Part shown: piece by piece, positions 35,771-47,927 of the stretch
How the letters are laid out: the number at the start of each line of letters is the position of its first letter
Numbering within the stretch: the first letter of the stretch is position 1
DNA from: Iris pallida
Taxonomy: Eukaryota > Streptophyta > Magnoliopsida > Asparagales > Iridaceae
NCBI GenBank assembly: GCA_029216955.1
Contig: JANAVB010015620.1
Location: 62,001 to 126,000 of the forward strand
Direction: 5' to 3'
Length of the DNA: 64,000 nucleotides
Position numbers and translations under genes: made by a program
The notes under the pieces: model-generated
Databases searched by the model: none
The model's input: only the letters and a program-made list of their open reading frames with translations
What the model was told of the DNA's origin: nothing

Positions 35771-36235
35771 GTTGAGCCAGCTCAGACGCTACATTCCGGA
35801 TCCGAGTCCCATATTGGATAATCCAGAGCTGAAGATTGGACTCAACCTTTCAGTGCCAGCGAAACCAGTTGCAAGCGTAGTCAGAGGTGAGAAGAAGATC
35901 AGAATTTGGGCCATCATTTAAACTCCTACTTCTTATTTTTTCGTTCTAAACTTGACTGATGCTGCTAAGTCAGCCTAATTTTGCAAGCTATCTCTTTATC
36001 AAGCTTGATCATGACAGTATTTTATTGGGTGCACCCACTAAAATATTGTCTAATCAGGACCGGTGCATGATGGTATGATCAACCTCGTGTACTTTTGTTC
36101 GCTTTTGTATTTTTCTACATGGATGATATCATAAACCGTCTCATCCACGACTGCCTTGAAAATTCTTATTGTTGGACCTGAGTTACGGGCGTAGTACCCG
36201 TAGCTGTTCGATTTTCCTACTCTACCTTTTAAATT

Positions 36236-36266
36236 TCGAGGACGAAATTTTCTAAGGAGGGAAGAT
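36236..36266 (+). other. End-of-pol block and PPT of element E
   Basis: CGAGGACGAAATTTTCTAAG then GAGGGAAGAT abuts the 3' LTR. Confidence 0.8.
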
Positions 36267-39234
36267 TGTGAAACCCATGTTTTGTAATTTATTAATATTA
36301 GTGTTTTTGTATTAAATATTAGTATTTCTAATATTATTATTATTATTATTATATATTTTTGAGTGCAAATGATTTCGAAAAAATTAAATAACAAGGATTT
36401 TTGAGTTCAGACCCAGACCCGAGTCCGAACCCAGACCCAGGCCTGAGCCAAACCCAATCCCATTTTTTATTTCTTTCCATCTGTTGGTTAATGTTATTAA
36501 TAAAAAAAATTAATTTTGAGCTGGTCCCGTAGGACCAACATACTTGTGCAACTCTTTCAAACCCATTCCTATTCTTCCTCCCTACTTTTTCTCATCACCA
36601 CTCAACACCACATCCACCAACCCCTTTATTACTCCCACTCCCCCACTCCTCTCTGCTCATAGAGAATAAACTCTTTTCCCTTCCCACCTCTTCACGAACT
36701 CAACAGAAGACTAAAACTTCATCTCTCTCCCTTACTCTCCCAACACCCCCAAACCCTCTTTCCGATCCCACGCCCGCGGCCACCCTCTCCAGGCCAGCTC
36801 CTCCGCGAGCGCGCCTCCTCCCGTGCGGCGTTCCCCGCCGGCGCTCCCTGCCGACCAGCTCCAGCCCCGACGCCCGACTCCCCTTCGGCGCCCCGCCCTC
36901 CGGCCGACCCGACGCCGCCTCTGGCCGCGCCCACCCCCTCTGGCCGATCCCCCTCCGGGCCCAAGCTGCCGGCGACCCCTGCTGGCCGCGCCCTAGCGCG
37001 CCCTCCGTCGCTGTCCTGTGCGTGCGGCCGAGCTCCCCGGCAGCACCCCGTACGGCCTCTTCCCCGCGCCCCCTTGCGCGTTCTGGCCGCTGCCCTAGCC
37101 CGCTGCCCCTCTTTTTCTGCTGTTCCAGCGTTCCGGCCGCACCTGTCGGCTTCCTCGCTGACCTAGGTGCGTGCCCTAGCCCGCGCTCTTCCCGATCTGC
37201 TGATTTTTGGCAATGACGCTGCTGGTCGCTGCTGTTCCAGCGCTGTTTCGGGAATACTTTCGCTGATCGGAGCTCTATATTCTTTCTATTATTCATCTGA
37301 GAGCTCTAGCCGAGCAACCCGAGGTATAACCCCCTATCCCGCTCATTTTATTTTAGTCGATGATAAGAATTGGTCCCCGATTCCCTTTGGGAATTCGGTT
37401 TTAGCGACATTGTAATTTTTCGGGACTTTCGGAAAGGTCATGTGAATTATTTTGGATTCCCGGAATATTTCGGTAATTGATTTTTGTTGTTTTAGCTTTC
37501 CGGATTTTTCCGGTAGCGTTCTGTGATTTGTGGGATTGGAGTCGGACTTCCGAAATTATTTCGGGTCGTTCCGATTATTCTGTAGATTGGTTGTGGATTT
37601 CATATATATATAAATTTGGGTTTTTCCTTGGTTTAGGATTTGCAGGAAATTATCGGCGCTATTTCCCAGTTTTTGGGTTGACAAAAAACAGAGGAGACGC
37701 TGCCGGATTTTTTCGTAAAATTCCAGATTATTTTAAAAAAGAATTTAAAACGGATTTCAGAATTTTATTTGATATTTGGTTTTGGGCGACGACCGTATCG
37801 GTCAATGGGCCCGGCTAAGTGCAAACGAAACCAGCTCCGCCCGGACGTTGAGGCATTAGCCAAGTTGAGGATTGGACCATATCTGAGACTTTATAATTAT
37901 CTTTATTTTTACTATTAAATTCTGTTTATATTTTATTAATATTTCAGTTTAGGACTAACGTCAGTTTTGTCTTATTTCAATTTAAGTAAATAAATTGTAA
38001 TGGACATAAGCCCAGCTGGCTGTGGTCTGTAACTGTAATTGATAGCTTAGATTTTTGTTATTTCTGTTTTTGCGAGTTTTTCTATTAAACGATTAAATTG
38101 AATAAAAGTATTTTTGTATAAAAATAATTAAGATTTTCTCACCTAAAATTGACAAGTTTATTATTAATTAAAAATCATGTATTTCTCACTAAATAAGAAA
38201 ATTAGCTTTATATTTATATACTACGAAAATAACAAGTTTTAACAATTAATCTGGTATCGACGAAGTTTTTCGAATTTAAAACATAAAATGATCTTTTTCC
38301 CTCGTATTAAATCAACGCACAAATAATCGTGTTTTCGTGTTTTGTTAATTAAAAGAATTAAAATTGGAATTAGGACACAAATAGCGATTTCAACTAGCGT
38401 AGCTAGATTGGTAAACCTGAAATCTGAGTCAATTCTCAATTGTAGGGTTTCGAAGACTGTACTAGCATCACCCCGGAATCAACAAACGAATCCAGTCAAT
38501 AAAACAAAGGCAAGTACATTTCGTGTTAGTTTACAATTATTTAGTAATCGTTTTATTGCAAGTTTAAACCACGATGCAACACGAGCACTGACTGTAACTA
38601 CTGTAACTATTGGGGACTGGAGGAATAGTATAATGAGTATGACCATACTGTAACTTTACTGTAACAAATCCCATATCCTTTACTGTAACAAGCCCAAGCC
38701 GGTCATATTTCATTGCCTATTCACATCACAGAACTGTAACTATTTTAAAACTGTAACTGCTTAATTGTTGATTTCAAAACTGTTTAAAAGTGTATGATTC
38801 TATTATTATTTCAATTGTCAAATTAGCATGAATTGTACTTTGCTTCCTCCTGACTGGAGATATATTTTTAGGGAACATTGAGGATGCTGAGCTGTTATAC
38901 TATACAACAGCTAATTTTGACCCGATTCTGTACCCTTTTGGAGGATGCTGGACTTGAGGCCGGCGAGCCGAACACTTAGCTATATTTTCTGTTTCTAGAT
39001 TTGTTGTTTAGAATTTTGTAATTTGACTTCAGCTTTTAATTCAGTTCTTTCACATTCCAGTTGTACTTATTTCAAAGTTTAATAAAATTTCATTTTTCGA
39101 ATTTTGAGTTGTGACAAATTTAGATGTTGTTGTGGATTACCTGCTAATGGAACAGCTTACTACCGCCGTCTCAACAACGGTGCAGGCTGGGCATGATCCG
39201 GTTCGACCCAATTATTTGGGATCAGGTCGTGACA
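36267..39234 (+). repeat. 3' LTR of element E
   Basis: It is collinear with the 5' LTR, with scattered single-base differences and small length changes. One is a single copy of the CTGTAACAAATCC.ATATCCTTTA motif at about 38655, against a duplicated motif in the 5' copy near 31955-31995. It ends GGTCGTGACA and is followed by the target duplication. Confidence 0.92.
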
Positions 39235-39239
39235 CCTTC

Positions 39240-39624
39240 TCTTTCGGCTGGTGCGGCTGCTGAACTGCCGAAGGCTGAGCTGCTGCCCTCTCAATTACTA
39301 TCAGGGCCAGATCAATTCCCCGACTAAACTCTGCAGTCTGATGCTGCTGCTGGCCTGCTGGGCCTCTATGAACTTCTGAAAGAATGTGAACAGCTGAACT
39401 GTGTCAACTGTCTTCGAAGGTGGCTGCTACTGCGGGAGCATCTCTGGAATAACCGGGTTCTGCCTGTGCACTGGTGGAGGGGCTCTTCCAAAGGCAGCTA
39501 AAACACCTACCCCAGTTGGCTGAACTGATGTCGCGATATCGGGGGATGCCTGCACAAGACAAGAAGTGGCAGACCCCTCAGCAGTATCCCCCGGTCCGGG
39601 GCAATGTGATCTAGTCTCGACCAT
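39240..39624 (-). pseudogene. Gag N-terminal part of element C/D
   Basis: It starts at the ATG at 39624 with VETRSHCPGPGDTAEGSATS. It continues through LPQ and a TAG at 39427, then QLFTFFQKFIEAQQ in the same frame, up to the E insertion. It joins 28635-29551. Downstream homology to the chromovirus gag (16862 on) is clear, including the low-complexity linker before the core. Confidence 0.75.
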
Positions 39625-39889
39625 CCTGGAGACAGATCAAACAAGGAATCAATACTGAAATAGAAGCGATAAATCAAGGGAGGACAGTTAATTTCAAGGA
39701 AGACAAATCAGCAAGATGTATAGATGGCATGAATTAAAGTAGAGTTTTCCTAATTGTGATTGAGTACCTCTCCGTTAAAGCCTTTTTTTTAAACCTATTG
39801 CAGGCTCACAACAGTACAACTAAGTCACCGTACTACCACGATATCGCACTAATGCGACTCTCGACCTGCATGGGCCACCACTAAAAATG
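39625..39889 (-). mobile_element. Leader and primer zone of element C/D
   Basis: The minus strand after LTR D reads a T-run then AGTGGTGGCCCATGCAGGTC, then a leader matching 22757-23022. No open frame of note precedes the gag ATG. Confidence 0.75.
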
Positions 39890-42800
39890 TGTCACGATTC
39901 GCACCCACTGTGAGGGTACAAGTACGTAACAGCGCCCAGCCTACGCCGCAGTGTCAGCGGTAGAACGCTGTTCTAAGTCTCTAACTAACCATCAACTCAT
40001 GCATTATATAATGTACTCATCATGATCAACTCTGAACAGAGGACAAGTATAAGATATTGTAACTCAATCACAGTCTAAGCACGATAGAAATAACTAAGAA
40101 ATAGAAAAACAACTACTATAATAATAATAAAATCTCAACAATCTCAAATACAACACAAGTCTCAAATCAAATATAACAAGTTCTACATGAAAACAGATGC
40201 AAGTCTACTAAACTAAATTCCGATCACTCCTTAGTGTCGGGGCCAAAGGTAGCCATCCCGTCTCCGGGTCCATAATATGTAGGACATGCGTCCTCAGCAC
40301 AAGTATCTGTAATATTTTCAACAGGTCCAGTCAGGACAGGAACGAGCACATCTCATCTAGAAAACCTAAGTAAATGACAGAGAACTATAAAGCAGTTATA
40401 GACAGTTGTGTTGATGAACATGACAGTTTATATTCAGGTGATGGTATAGAAAGACAGATAAAGTACAAAAAAGTAAGGTAACTAAAACAATAGAAGAATC
40501 ATGGCAATAAAGACTGTAAAATACAAACTAGCTGAACTAGAGTAAAATGGTCCTAGTCCAGACTGTAAATGTAAAACAATGTAATCCTATGTAAATCCAG
40601 TACGGAACGAATCTAATACAAGATGAATCCAGTACAAGATGATTCCAGTCATAGTGATCAATGATTCCAGGGTGAGTCCAGCCTATACTCTAACAGTGTG
40701 TTCTAAAATATCGAGATCGACATGTAAACGACTATAGGTAATCCGGTAAATCACACACCTAGCTGGGTGTGAGATGGCTATCATTCCAGTTTGATTCCAG
40801 CATGAGGGTGATTCCAGAATTGGGGTATGTCTACATGTCTTACTCTAGTATTTTCCCTTCCAGCAAGTGAATCCAAAAATTCGACACAAGATTCAAGATG
40901 AGTCCAGCCAGAACATGATGATACCAGTAAATGATTCTAGAATAATTCCAGTAAGAGGCCAGACAATAAATGTGTGTCGCATACATAAAATTCGAAAATA
41001 TCCATATGTGTTGTAACAGAGAATCATGTACAACTAACTAGAACTGAAGTATAGTAATTGACAAGTAAATGAGAGAACTATCAGAGAATGTACTCGCCTG
41101 CTACTCTAAAAAAAGTCGGGTAATATCAGATGTCTGCACCAGAGTCACAATGTCCTAAATAAAATAATATGGGTTATAATATGTTTAAAATAAGGTAAAT
41201 GAAGTTTATGATACAATCTACATGATTTCTAGGTCAATCTAGGTCAAAGTCAACTCTAAGTCAAACCTGGTCAACTGTCTAGGTCAAACTAGGTCCAAGT
41301 CAAACTTGGTCAACTCTAGGTCAACCCAAGTCAAAACCTAGTCAAACTAGGTCAATTGGTCACATTTAGACTCAATGTTGATTTTTGGTCAACTCTAGTC
41401 AATCATGAACTATTGGGTCAAACCTTGGTCAACACTCTAGTCCATCAAGTCTCACTAGGCCTAACCCAAGCCTATACTAGCAATCTAGCACAAGTACAAG
41501 CCAAACTAGGCTATCACACACATAAGTTTAAATATACTCGTAATATAGAAAGGTATCCACATAGGCTATAGCCTAATACAACAATGCACATACAAAGATA
41601 CATACCTACTTGCATTTTATTACATAACCTACATGTTTGTATTCATCCATTTCTTCATGCATTGCATTCATTCTTGATACTTACATATTTAGCATACATA
41701 TATACATATAGATAAGGGGAAAGGGGCTGTGTGTGTGTGTATATAATGGTATATGTGAGGGTGTATGAAATGAACATGAGTGTGTGTCCATGTGTATTCA
41801 GGATTAGGCCTAGGAAATGCATGTATGTGGCTAACATGTGTGTGTGATTCACATATAGAAATTAGTGTGTGTGTGTGTGTGTGATAGGTTTTAGGCTTTT
41901 AGTGAATAATGTGTCAAGTGACAGTTAAGTGATAGGGTGTCAATGTGGATTAATGTGTGTGTGTGTGTGGCTGGTTAGGAGATAGAGGGTTGTGTGTGTC
42001 TAAATCAGTGCATTGGAAGAGTGTGTATCAGTCCATCTATGTGTGATAGTGAATCAATATGATATGGATAGGTTAGTATGACAGGAATTTATGTGACAGT
42101 TAGCTAGGTTAGTAAAGAGTGTAGCTCAGGCTTGAGTGATGGGTGTGTGATCATAATGACAGTTTAGGGGGTTAGTTCCTGTGTTCTCAGGATTGTGTAA
42201 TAGGATAGTGTGGTTAATCTCAGGATATTCAGATAATTGATAGCTCAAACAATTAGCTAACAGTGTATGGGTACCCTGTGTACAATCTCAGGAAAAATTA
42301 TGTATTTAATCTCAGAATTTAATGAGGTGTAACTCAGGAAAATTCAAGTAATGGCAGTTTCATAATCAGTGATCATCCATTTCGAAACCTATCATCCAAA
42401 TTCCCACACAAATCATAAACTAACCCTTCAGTAATCTAATTCACATGTGAATGAATTAATATGGTAATTAAAACTTCAAAAATTTAGTTTAACAAAGAAA
42501 TCTAAACTCAGAATTTACAAAACAGGAAACTGAGTATCAGGAATTATACATCCATGTACAGGAAAATGCCATTTTCGAACCCAATCAACCAAATCATGCA
42601 AATCAGTACAAACCTAAAATAGTTTAATATTTTATTAACATAGACATCAACATATTAACATAGTTTAATATTTTATTATCATTTTAAAGCCCTAAAATAG
42701 GCGATGAACAGAATGTATCAGAAAAATATAGGAATCCCTAAATTAGGATTCGAAATTCTATTAAACATCAAATTGATCACTAACATAGGTTTGTGTATAC

Positions 42801-44369
42801 ATGAAGGTGTCCCACGAGTCTACTCGTGTCCAAACATTTGGACACGAGGTGTCCAATCAAGTAGAAACACACACAAACACGTGCATATAGTACAATATCG
42901 TGCTGTGAGGACAAGGTGTCATACACGCGACACAGGGCACGACATGACTCGTGCTCGTGCCCACGTGTTCAACCCATATAGGTCTACACTCGTGTCACCC
43001 TGTACTGTGTCCCCGTGTCCCCGTGTAGTGTCAAAACTTGCGTATCAGTGCGTATTTTCACGCTCGTGCAGCACAGGCAAGGACCAGTGCGATCGAGTTT
43101 TCTCTCGATCCACTCAATCATTTTGCCTCAAATTTTGTGTGGGTGATGGCAGACAGTGCCCCCACGTGTCCACCAAAAATTAGGTCATGAGAGTCCGTGT
43201 TGTGTCCTGTGTCGAGCCCGTACAGCAGGACAGTGCACGGTGTCCTTATGCGTGCGTGTGTGTCCCATTTTGGACACGAAATGTGTCCAAAAATGTGCTC
43301 AGTAAGATACAAATACAATATACATGTATAAAACAACATTCCCATTCAATCACTTTTCAAAATTATTAAAATAAATCCTATTGAGGCATTCTAACAAACA
43401 TATACACTTACTCATTGACACGTGCTCGATACGGACACCAAATAGACACGATTTTCTACCAAACTTGAGGGACAGCTAGGGGACACCTAGTCTAGCCTAA
43501 TATGCAAATAAATCGAAATTAAAATACAATTTGAGGAGTTTTACCTATAGGTGCAAAGATCAAGAAAAAGCCCCAAATTGGTTGATTTCCGATGCTAGCC
43601 AAATCCTCCAAATTTTCCTTAGACTGAAATTACTCCTCAAAATCAGCAAGTAGAGATGGATTAGAATCATATGCAAAAGATTTAGGTTAAAAAGGATTTA
43701 AAATGGATTTTTTTTGAATTTAGGAAAGTGGAGATTTACCTTTCCTTCTAAAAAGTTGGTTGAGCACAAAAGAGGCAAGAAAAAGGAGAGGGAGCATTAA
43801 ATAGGAGTGGGAATCCTATTATGGCTGGTCACTTAGGGTTTGGTTAGGGTTAGGGCTTCTAGTTATGGGCCTATGGACTTAAGTCACAAGTCATGGAATG
43901 AAAAATCACCAGTCATAAGTCATTTCACTTAATCTTTATCCTTCCTACTGAAACTAGATTCTAGTAACTAAAAATAGGTTTGACTTAAGCTAGACTAGGG
44001 TCACACCATTGCCTACTAAGTCACCATGGCTAGGGTTAGCTTCTAGGCTAGTCTACAAAGTCTCAATGAGTCAAAGTCAAGGATAGCAATCACCAATTCA
44101 ATAAATTAAAATAAATTCAAATTTTACTAAATAACCAAAATACCCTCAAGCTAAAATGATAAATAAATCATCCTAATGACATGGTTAGGCTCTAGGTCAT
44201 GCAGTCTCTTGGGTTACACTAGCAAAGCATCAAAATCACAATCCATGACTTAAAACAGTTTTAAATTGATTTAAAATTATCAAAAATTATATCATGATTT
44301 AAATAGCAATAAAATGATTATATATGCAAAATTTTAAAAATACCCTCATTTCAGAAACTGGGTGTTACA
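39890..44369 (-). repeat. 5' LTR of element C/D (LTR D)
   Basis: 4,480 bp start TGTCACGATTCGC and end GGGTGTTACA. It carries the same landmarks as LTR C: the shared block at 40322-40350, the TTGAC/GTCAA cluster at 41225-41440, GT-rich stretches at 41720-42000, and the ACACG-rich part near 42800-43280. It lacks the solo copia LTR. ATAGT at 44370-44374 is the expected right target duplication; no left copy is visible. Confidence 0.9.
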
Positions 44370-44370
44370 A

Positions 44371-44699
44371 TAGTGTTGAAGTACTAGACATGCTTTATTG
44401 CGTGAGACTGAACCATTCTCATCTAATTTATTTTGGAACACCCATTTGGTACCAATGATCGGATGATCAATAGGTCTGGGAACAAGTTCCCAAATGTGAT
44501 TCCGTTCAAATTGGTTTAGTTTCTCTTGCATTACAGAAATATAAAATTTATCATTAAAAGCTTCTAAAACATTTTTTGGTTCTATTTTGGAAATAAATGC
44601 AACATTAGCTACTACCTCTCTTGTGTTTGAGTGAGTACTTACACCTCTTGGTAAATCACCTATTACCAGTTCTTTCGAATGGTCTAGCGTAAATCGCAT
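44371..44699 (-). pseudogene. Copia reverse transcriptase, N-terminal fragment
   Basis: The linker ...GVSTHSNTREVVANVAF leads into the copia RT start: EAFNDKFYISVMQEKLNQFE, HIWELVPRPIDHPIIGTKWV, FQNKLDENGSVSRNKACLV. The normal RYKARLV is changed to RNKACLV. The frame then enters LTR D. No catalytic RT motif is left. Confidence 0.85.
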
Positions 44700-44714
44700 T
44701 CGTTTTGGTAGACT

Positions 44715-46081
44715 TTACAGATAGGACGTGGATGGTGTATCTTCTGGTGTTTTGTTGGTAGGAGTTGTCTCTTCTTCATTGTCACTATCTTCGTTGTGTT
44801 GACGGTTTAGCTCATCGAATGTGACATTTATTGACTCTTCAACAATAAGCGACCTCTTGTTGAATACTCTGTAGCCCTTACATTTTGCAGCATATCCCAA
44901 AAAATGCCCTCATCATCTTTTTCGTCGAATTTTCCCAAGTTGTCTTTTGTATTCAAAATAAAGCATCTGTAACTAAAGACCTTGAAATAGCAGATGTTAG
45001 GAGTTCTATTAAACCATAATTCATAAGGAGTCCTTTTAGAGATGGGTCTAATCAGAACTCTATTTAGAACATGGCATGTTGTATTGACAACTTGTGCCCA
45101 AAAATACTTTGGAATATTATACTGGTTAAGTATAACTCTAGCCATATCGTCAAGAGTTCTATTCTTTCTCTCTATAACACCATTTTGTTGAGGAGTTTTG
45201 GGGCAAGAGAATTCATGTGATAGCCCATTTGAATCACAAAATAATTTAAACTCATGGCTGTCGAATTCTTCTCCATGATCACTTCGTATCCGAGTAATCA
45301 TGAATCATTTCTCATTTTGTACATTTTTACAAAAAGATACAAACTCAGAAAAGGTCTCATTCTTATTTTCAAGAAAGTAAACCCAAGTATATCATGAATA
45401 GTCATCAACTATCACGTAAGCATATAGTTTACCGCCAAGACTGGCGACTCTACTTGGTCCAAATAAGTCCATATGAAGTAATTGCAGTGGTCTAGAGTTA
45501 CTTACAACATTTATTTATTTGAAGGATGATCTAAATGTCTTGTTCTTCTCACATTCGGCACAGACTATATCTTTCTTGAAAGTTATTTCAGGTAAGCCTC
45601 TTACCAGTTTTTTAGTGGACAATCTTGCAATAGTGTCAATGTTCGCATGTCCAAGATGCGTATGCCTTACCCAACTTTTGCCTTGAGTTGTGAACAAACA
45701 CTTTTCTGTACTGTTAGTCTTCTCTGATAAATATAGTACATATATGTTGTCCTCTCTTATTCCCTCAAAGGAAGTTATTCCAAAAGATTTATCATAAACA
45801 TAACATTTATTTTTAACAAAATTAATTCTATAACCATGATCAGTCAGTTGACTAATACTTAGGTTATGTTTTAATTCTGTTACTAAGCATACATCTTTAA
45901 TAATAGGTAAGGAAGAAGTACCTATGTCGCTAATTCCAATGATATGACCTTTAAGGTTGTTCCCAAAGGAGACATATTTCTTTATCGATAGAGTTGCAAA
46001 CAATGTGTTATAACCTGTCATGTGCCTAGAGCAACCACTATCGAGTATCCACTTGCTTCTAGTGGGAGGAGGAAGGTCCAC
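44715..46081 (-). pseudogene. Copia protease and integrase
   Basis: Protease: WILDSGCSRHMTGYNTLF with the DSG active site near 46050. GAG-pre-integrase zinc part: WVRHTHLGHANIDTIARLST, then CAECEKNKTFRSSFK, giving His and Cys ligands. Integrase: VIVDDYS*YTW near 45385-45415, where an Arg codon before YTW has become TGA; TRIRSDHGEEFDSHEF near 45280; ENG-type helix QQNGVIERKNRTLDD. All three D,D,E residues are visible. The frame ends at 44828 and is picked up by another frame to 44715 (YAAKCKGYRVFNKRSLIVEE). Two or more stops make it non-functional. Confidence 0.87.
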
Positions 46082-46130
46082 CTACAACAAAAGTTGAAGA
46101 TGTGACCTTTGGTATCCACTTTCTTGAGGG

Positions 46131-47873
46131 TCATGATATGTTAGTTTTTGGAACCCATACATACACATTAAGATCTGCTAGCTTTCTAATTTTATACTGG
46201 TGTGATACATGTTCTTTTATACCACAAAAGTGACATATAGCAGAAGTGTTAGTGCTAGGAGTGGTTCGAAGATCATGTATATGTGTTTTTGAAGATGTGT
46301 GTGTTTTCTTATTGTGTGCAAAGGTATACATATACGCATGGCTTTTGACAGTCTAGCAGTATTGGTCGCATTATGTTTGTGTTTGACCTTGTGACTTGTG
46401 TTCACTTGAGCTATAGGTTTAACAACCTGTTTGCCCAGTTTGATCTCTAATTTTTTAGAGATGTCATAGACTTCATTATATTTGGCCGTGATTGCATCTA
46501 TTCTTTGAGCAGCAATATTATACTTTCTTTTCTCTAGTTCATAGAGATCGTCAGGTTTTATATTCTCTTGATTTGCTTTCTCAAGCTTTTCAAGAGTTTC
46601 ATGTAAGCTTAACTTCAAAAAAGTAATCTCATTGGTGTCACTAGATGAATCTCTAGTATCTTCTAGCATTTTAGATTGCTTTGAAAACTCAGATTGTACA
46701 ATTTTAGCTCTTTCTTAGCACTTATGTACATATCTATCATTTTCCTCTGATCTTCTAATAGATTAGTAAAAGCATCAGATAATTCATAAAAAGTAAATTC
46801 TTCATAGAGAGGGTTTGATATTACCTTAGCATTAGTAAGCATGAAGCATAGGTTCGCTGTGTTGTGAGGCTTCTCTTCTTCTTCAAAATTACTAGCTTCG
46901 CTTTCACACCAGATGCTAGTATTGGCATAGTTTCTAGTCGAAAACCTTCTCTTGCTAGTCTGATCATGCCTGCTTCCCTTCCTTATGACAGGATAGTCTT
47001 TCTTGATATGACCTGTTCTTTTACAGACGTTCTTCATCGTCTCTGGAATCTTTCATCTTCTTGTTCGACTTCTCATATCTAAGGAATCTTCTGAAGTTTC
47101 TTGTCATGAGAGTCATCTGTTCGTTGTCTGAGGAGTTTGTCCCACTTTCATTATCGAAGGATGTCTTGTGGTTAGCTTTGAATTCTATCGCCTTCTCTTT
47201 TGGAGCTGACTCTTCAAAATCTTTAAGGTCTAGCTCATGGGTCATAAGCTTTTCCATAAAGGTTTCAAGAGTCATGGTCGTAAGATCATTTCCTTCAATA
47301 ATGGCCGTCGCTTTAGGATTCCAATTCTTGGTTAGCCCGCGAAGCACCTTCCAAATTTTCTCATGCTTTATGTATTCTTTTCCAAGGGAAGATAAAAGAT
47401 TAACAATGTCTAGGAACCGAGTAAACATATTTGTGATAGTCTCATTAGGCTTCATTTTGAAGGCTTCATATTCTTGTGCTAGTCGTGAGATTTTAGACTC
47501 CTTCACTTGTGAAGTACCTTCGTAAGTAACCTCAAGAAGTTTTCAAACCTCGTGAGATGTGACACATGTAGAAACTCTATTGAAATCAGTTCTATTTACA
47601 ACACAAAATAAAGCATTAATAGCTTTCGTATCAAGACTAGCTTGTTTTTTCATTGTCGGTATATCTGTCGAAGGGTTTTTCAACTAGAACACCTTTTACC
47701 TCAATAGGTAGTGGTTTCTTATATCCACTCAAGATAATCGACCATAAATCGAAATCAAGAGACGTGAGATAAAAGCTCCTATGTATCTTCCAATACGTGT
47801 AATGTGTGCCATCAAATAGGGATGGCCTACTTGTTGATTGACCTTCATCATTGCTTGGATATAGTGATGCCAT
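46131..47873 (-). pseudogene. Copia gag with zinc-knuckle trace
   Basis: The start ATG is at 47873, 55 bp inside the LTR, opening MASLYPSNDEGQSTSRPSLF then YWKIHRSFYLTSLDFDLW. A frameshift near 47640 leads into KQASLDTKAINALF, then SQVKESKISRLAQEYEAFKM, SLGKEYIKHEKIWKVLRGLT and NDLTTMTLETFMEKLMTHEL. The knuckle CKRTGHIKKDYP near 47020 has lost its last Cys. A second cysteine motif, CHFCGIKEHVSHQY, lies near 46240. Between them are coiled-coil-like stretches. Stops occur at 47021 and 46663. Confidence 0.8.
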
Positions 47874-47908
47874 ATCTCAAGGAGTTTTAATTCGACTAGA
47901 GATGAACT

Positions 47909-47927
47909 GTGCTTTGATATCAATTAT
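47909..47927 (-). other. Primer-binding site of the copia element
   Basis: TTGATATCAAAGCACAGTTC next to the LTR is a mutated form of the initiator-Met type site TTGGTATCAGAGC, as usual for plant copia elements. Confidence 0.7.

Larger units (their letters stand above)
29557..39234 (+). mobile_element. Complete Ty3/gypsy element E with wrecked gag-pol
   Basis: LTRs at 29557-32550 and 36267-39234 (2,994 and 2,968 bp) flank a 3.7-kb interior. The target duplication CCTTC (29552-29556 and 39235-39239) lies in gag of C/D, and the neighbouring copy at 22378-22390 shows the empty site. The primer zone is shared with the other families, and PPT AAGGAGGGAAGAT lies before the 3' LTR. Gag, RT, RNase H and integrase remnants occur in order, with deletions and many frame breaks. 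Confidence 0.93.
23023..44369 (-). mobile_element. Gag-only gypsy element C/D with nested insertions
   Basis: 3' LTR C (23023-28452), interior (28453-29556 and 39240-39889), 5' LTR D (39890-44369). Without the insertions the LTRs are about 4,484 and 4,480 bp and the interior about 1.75 kb. The interior has gag only: the start in the right half, the core and zinc knuckles in the left half, then directly the PPT. No pol is left. Element E sits in gag and a solo copia LTR in LTR C. The right end is inserted in the RT of a copia element. The left end joins a further partial interior instead of a target duplication. Confidence 0.85.
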
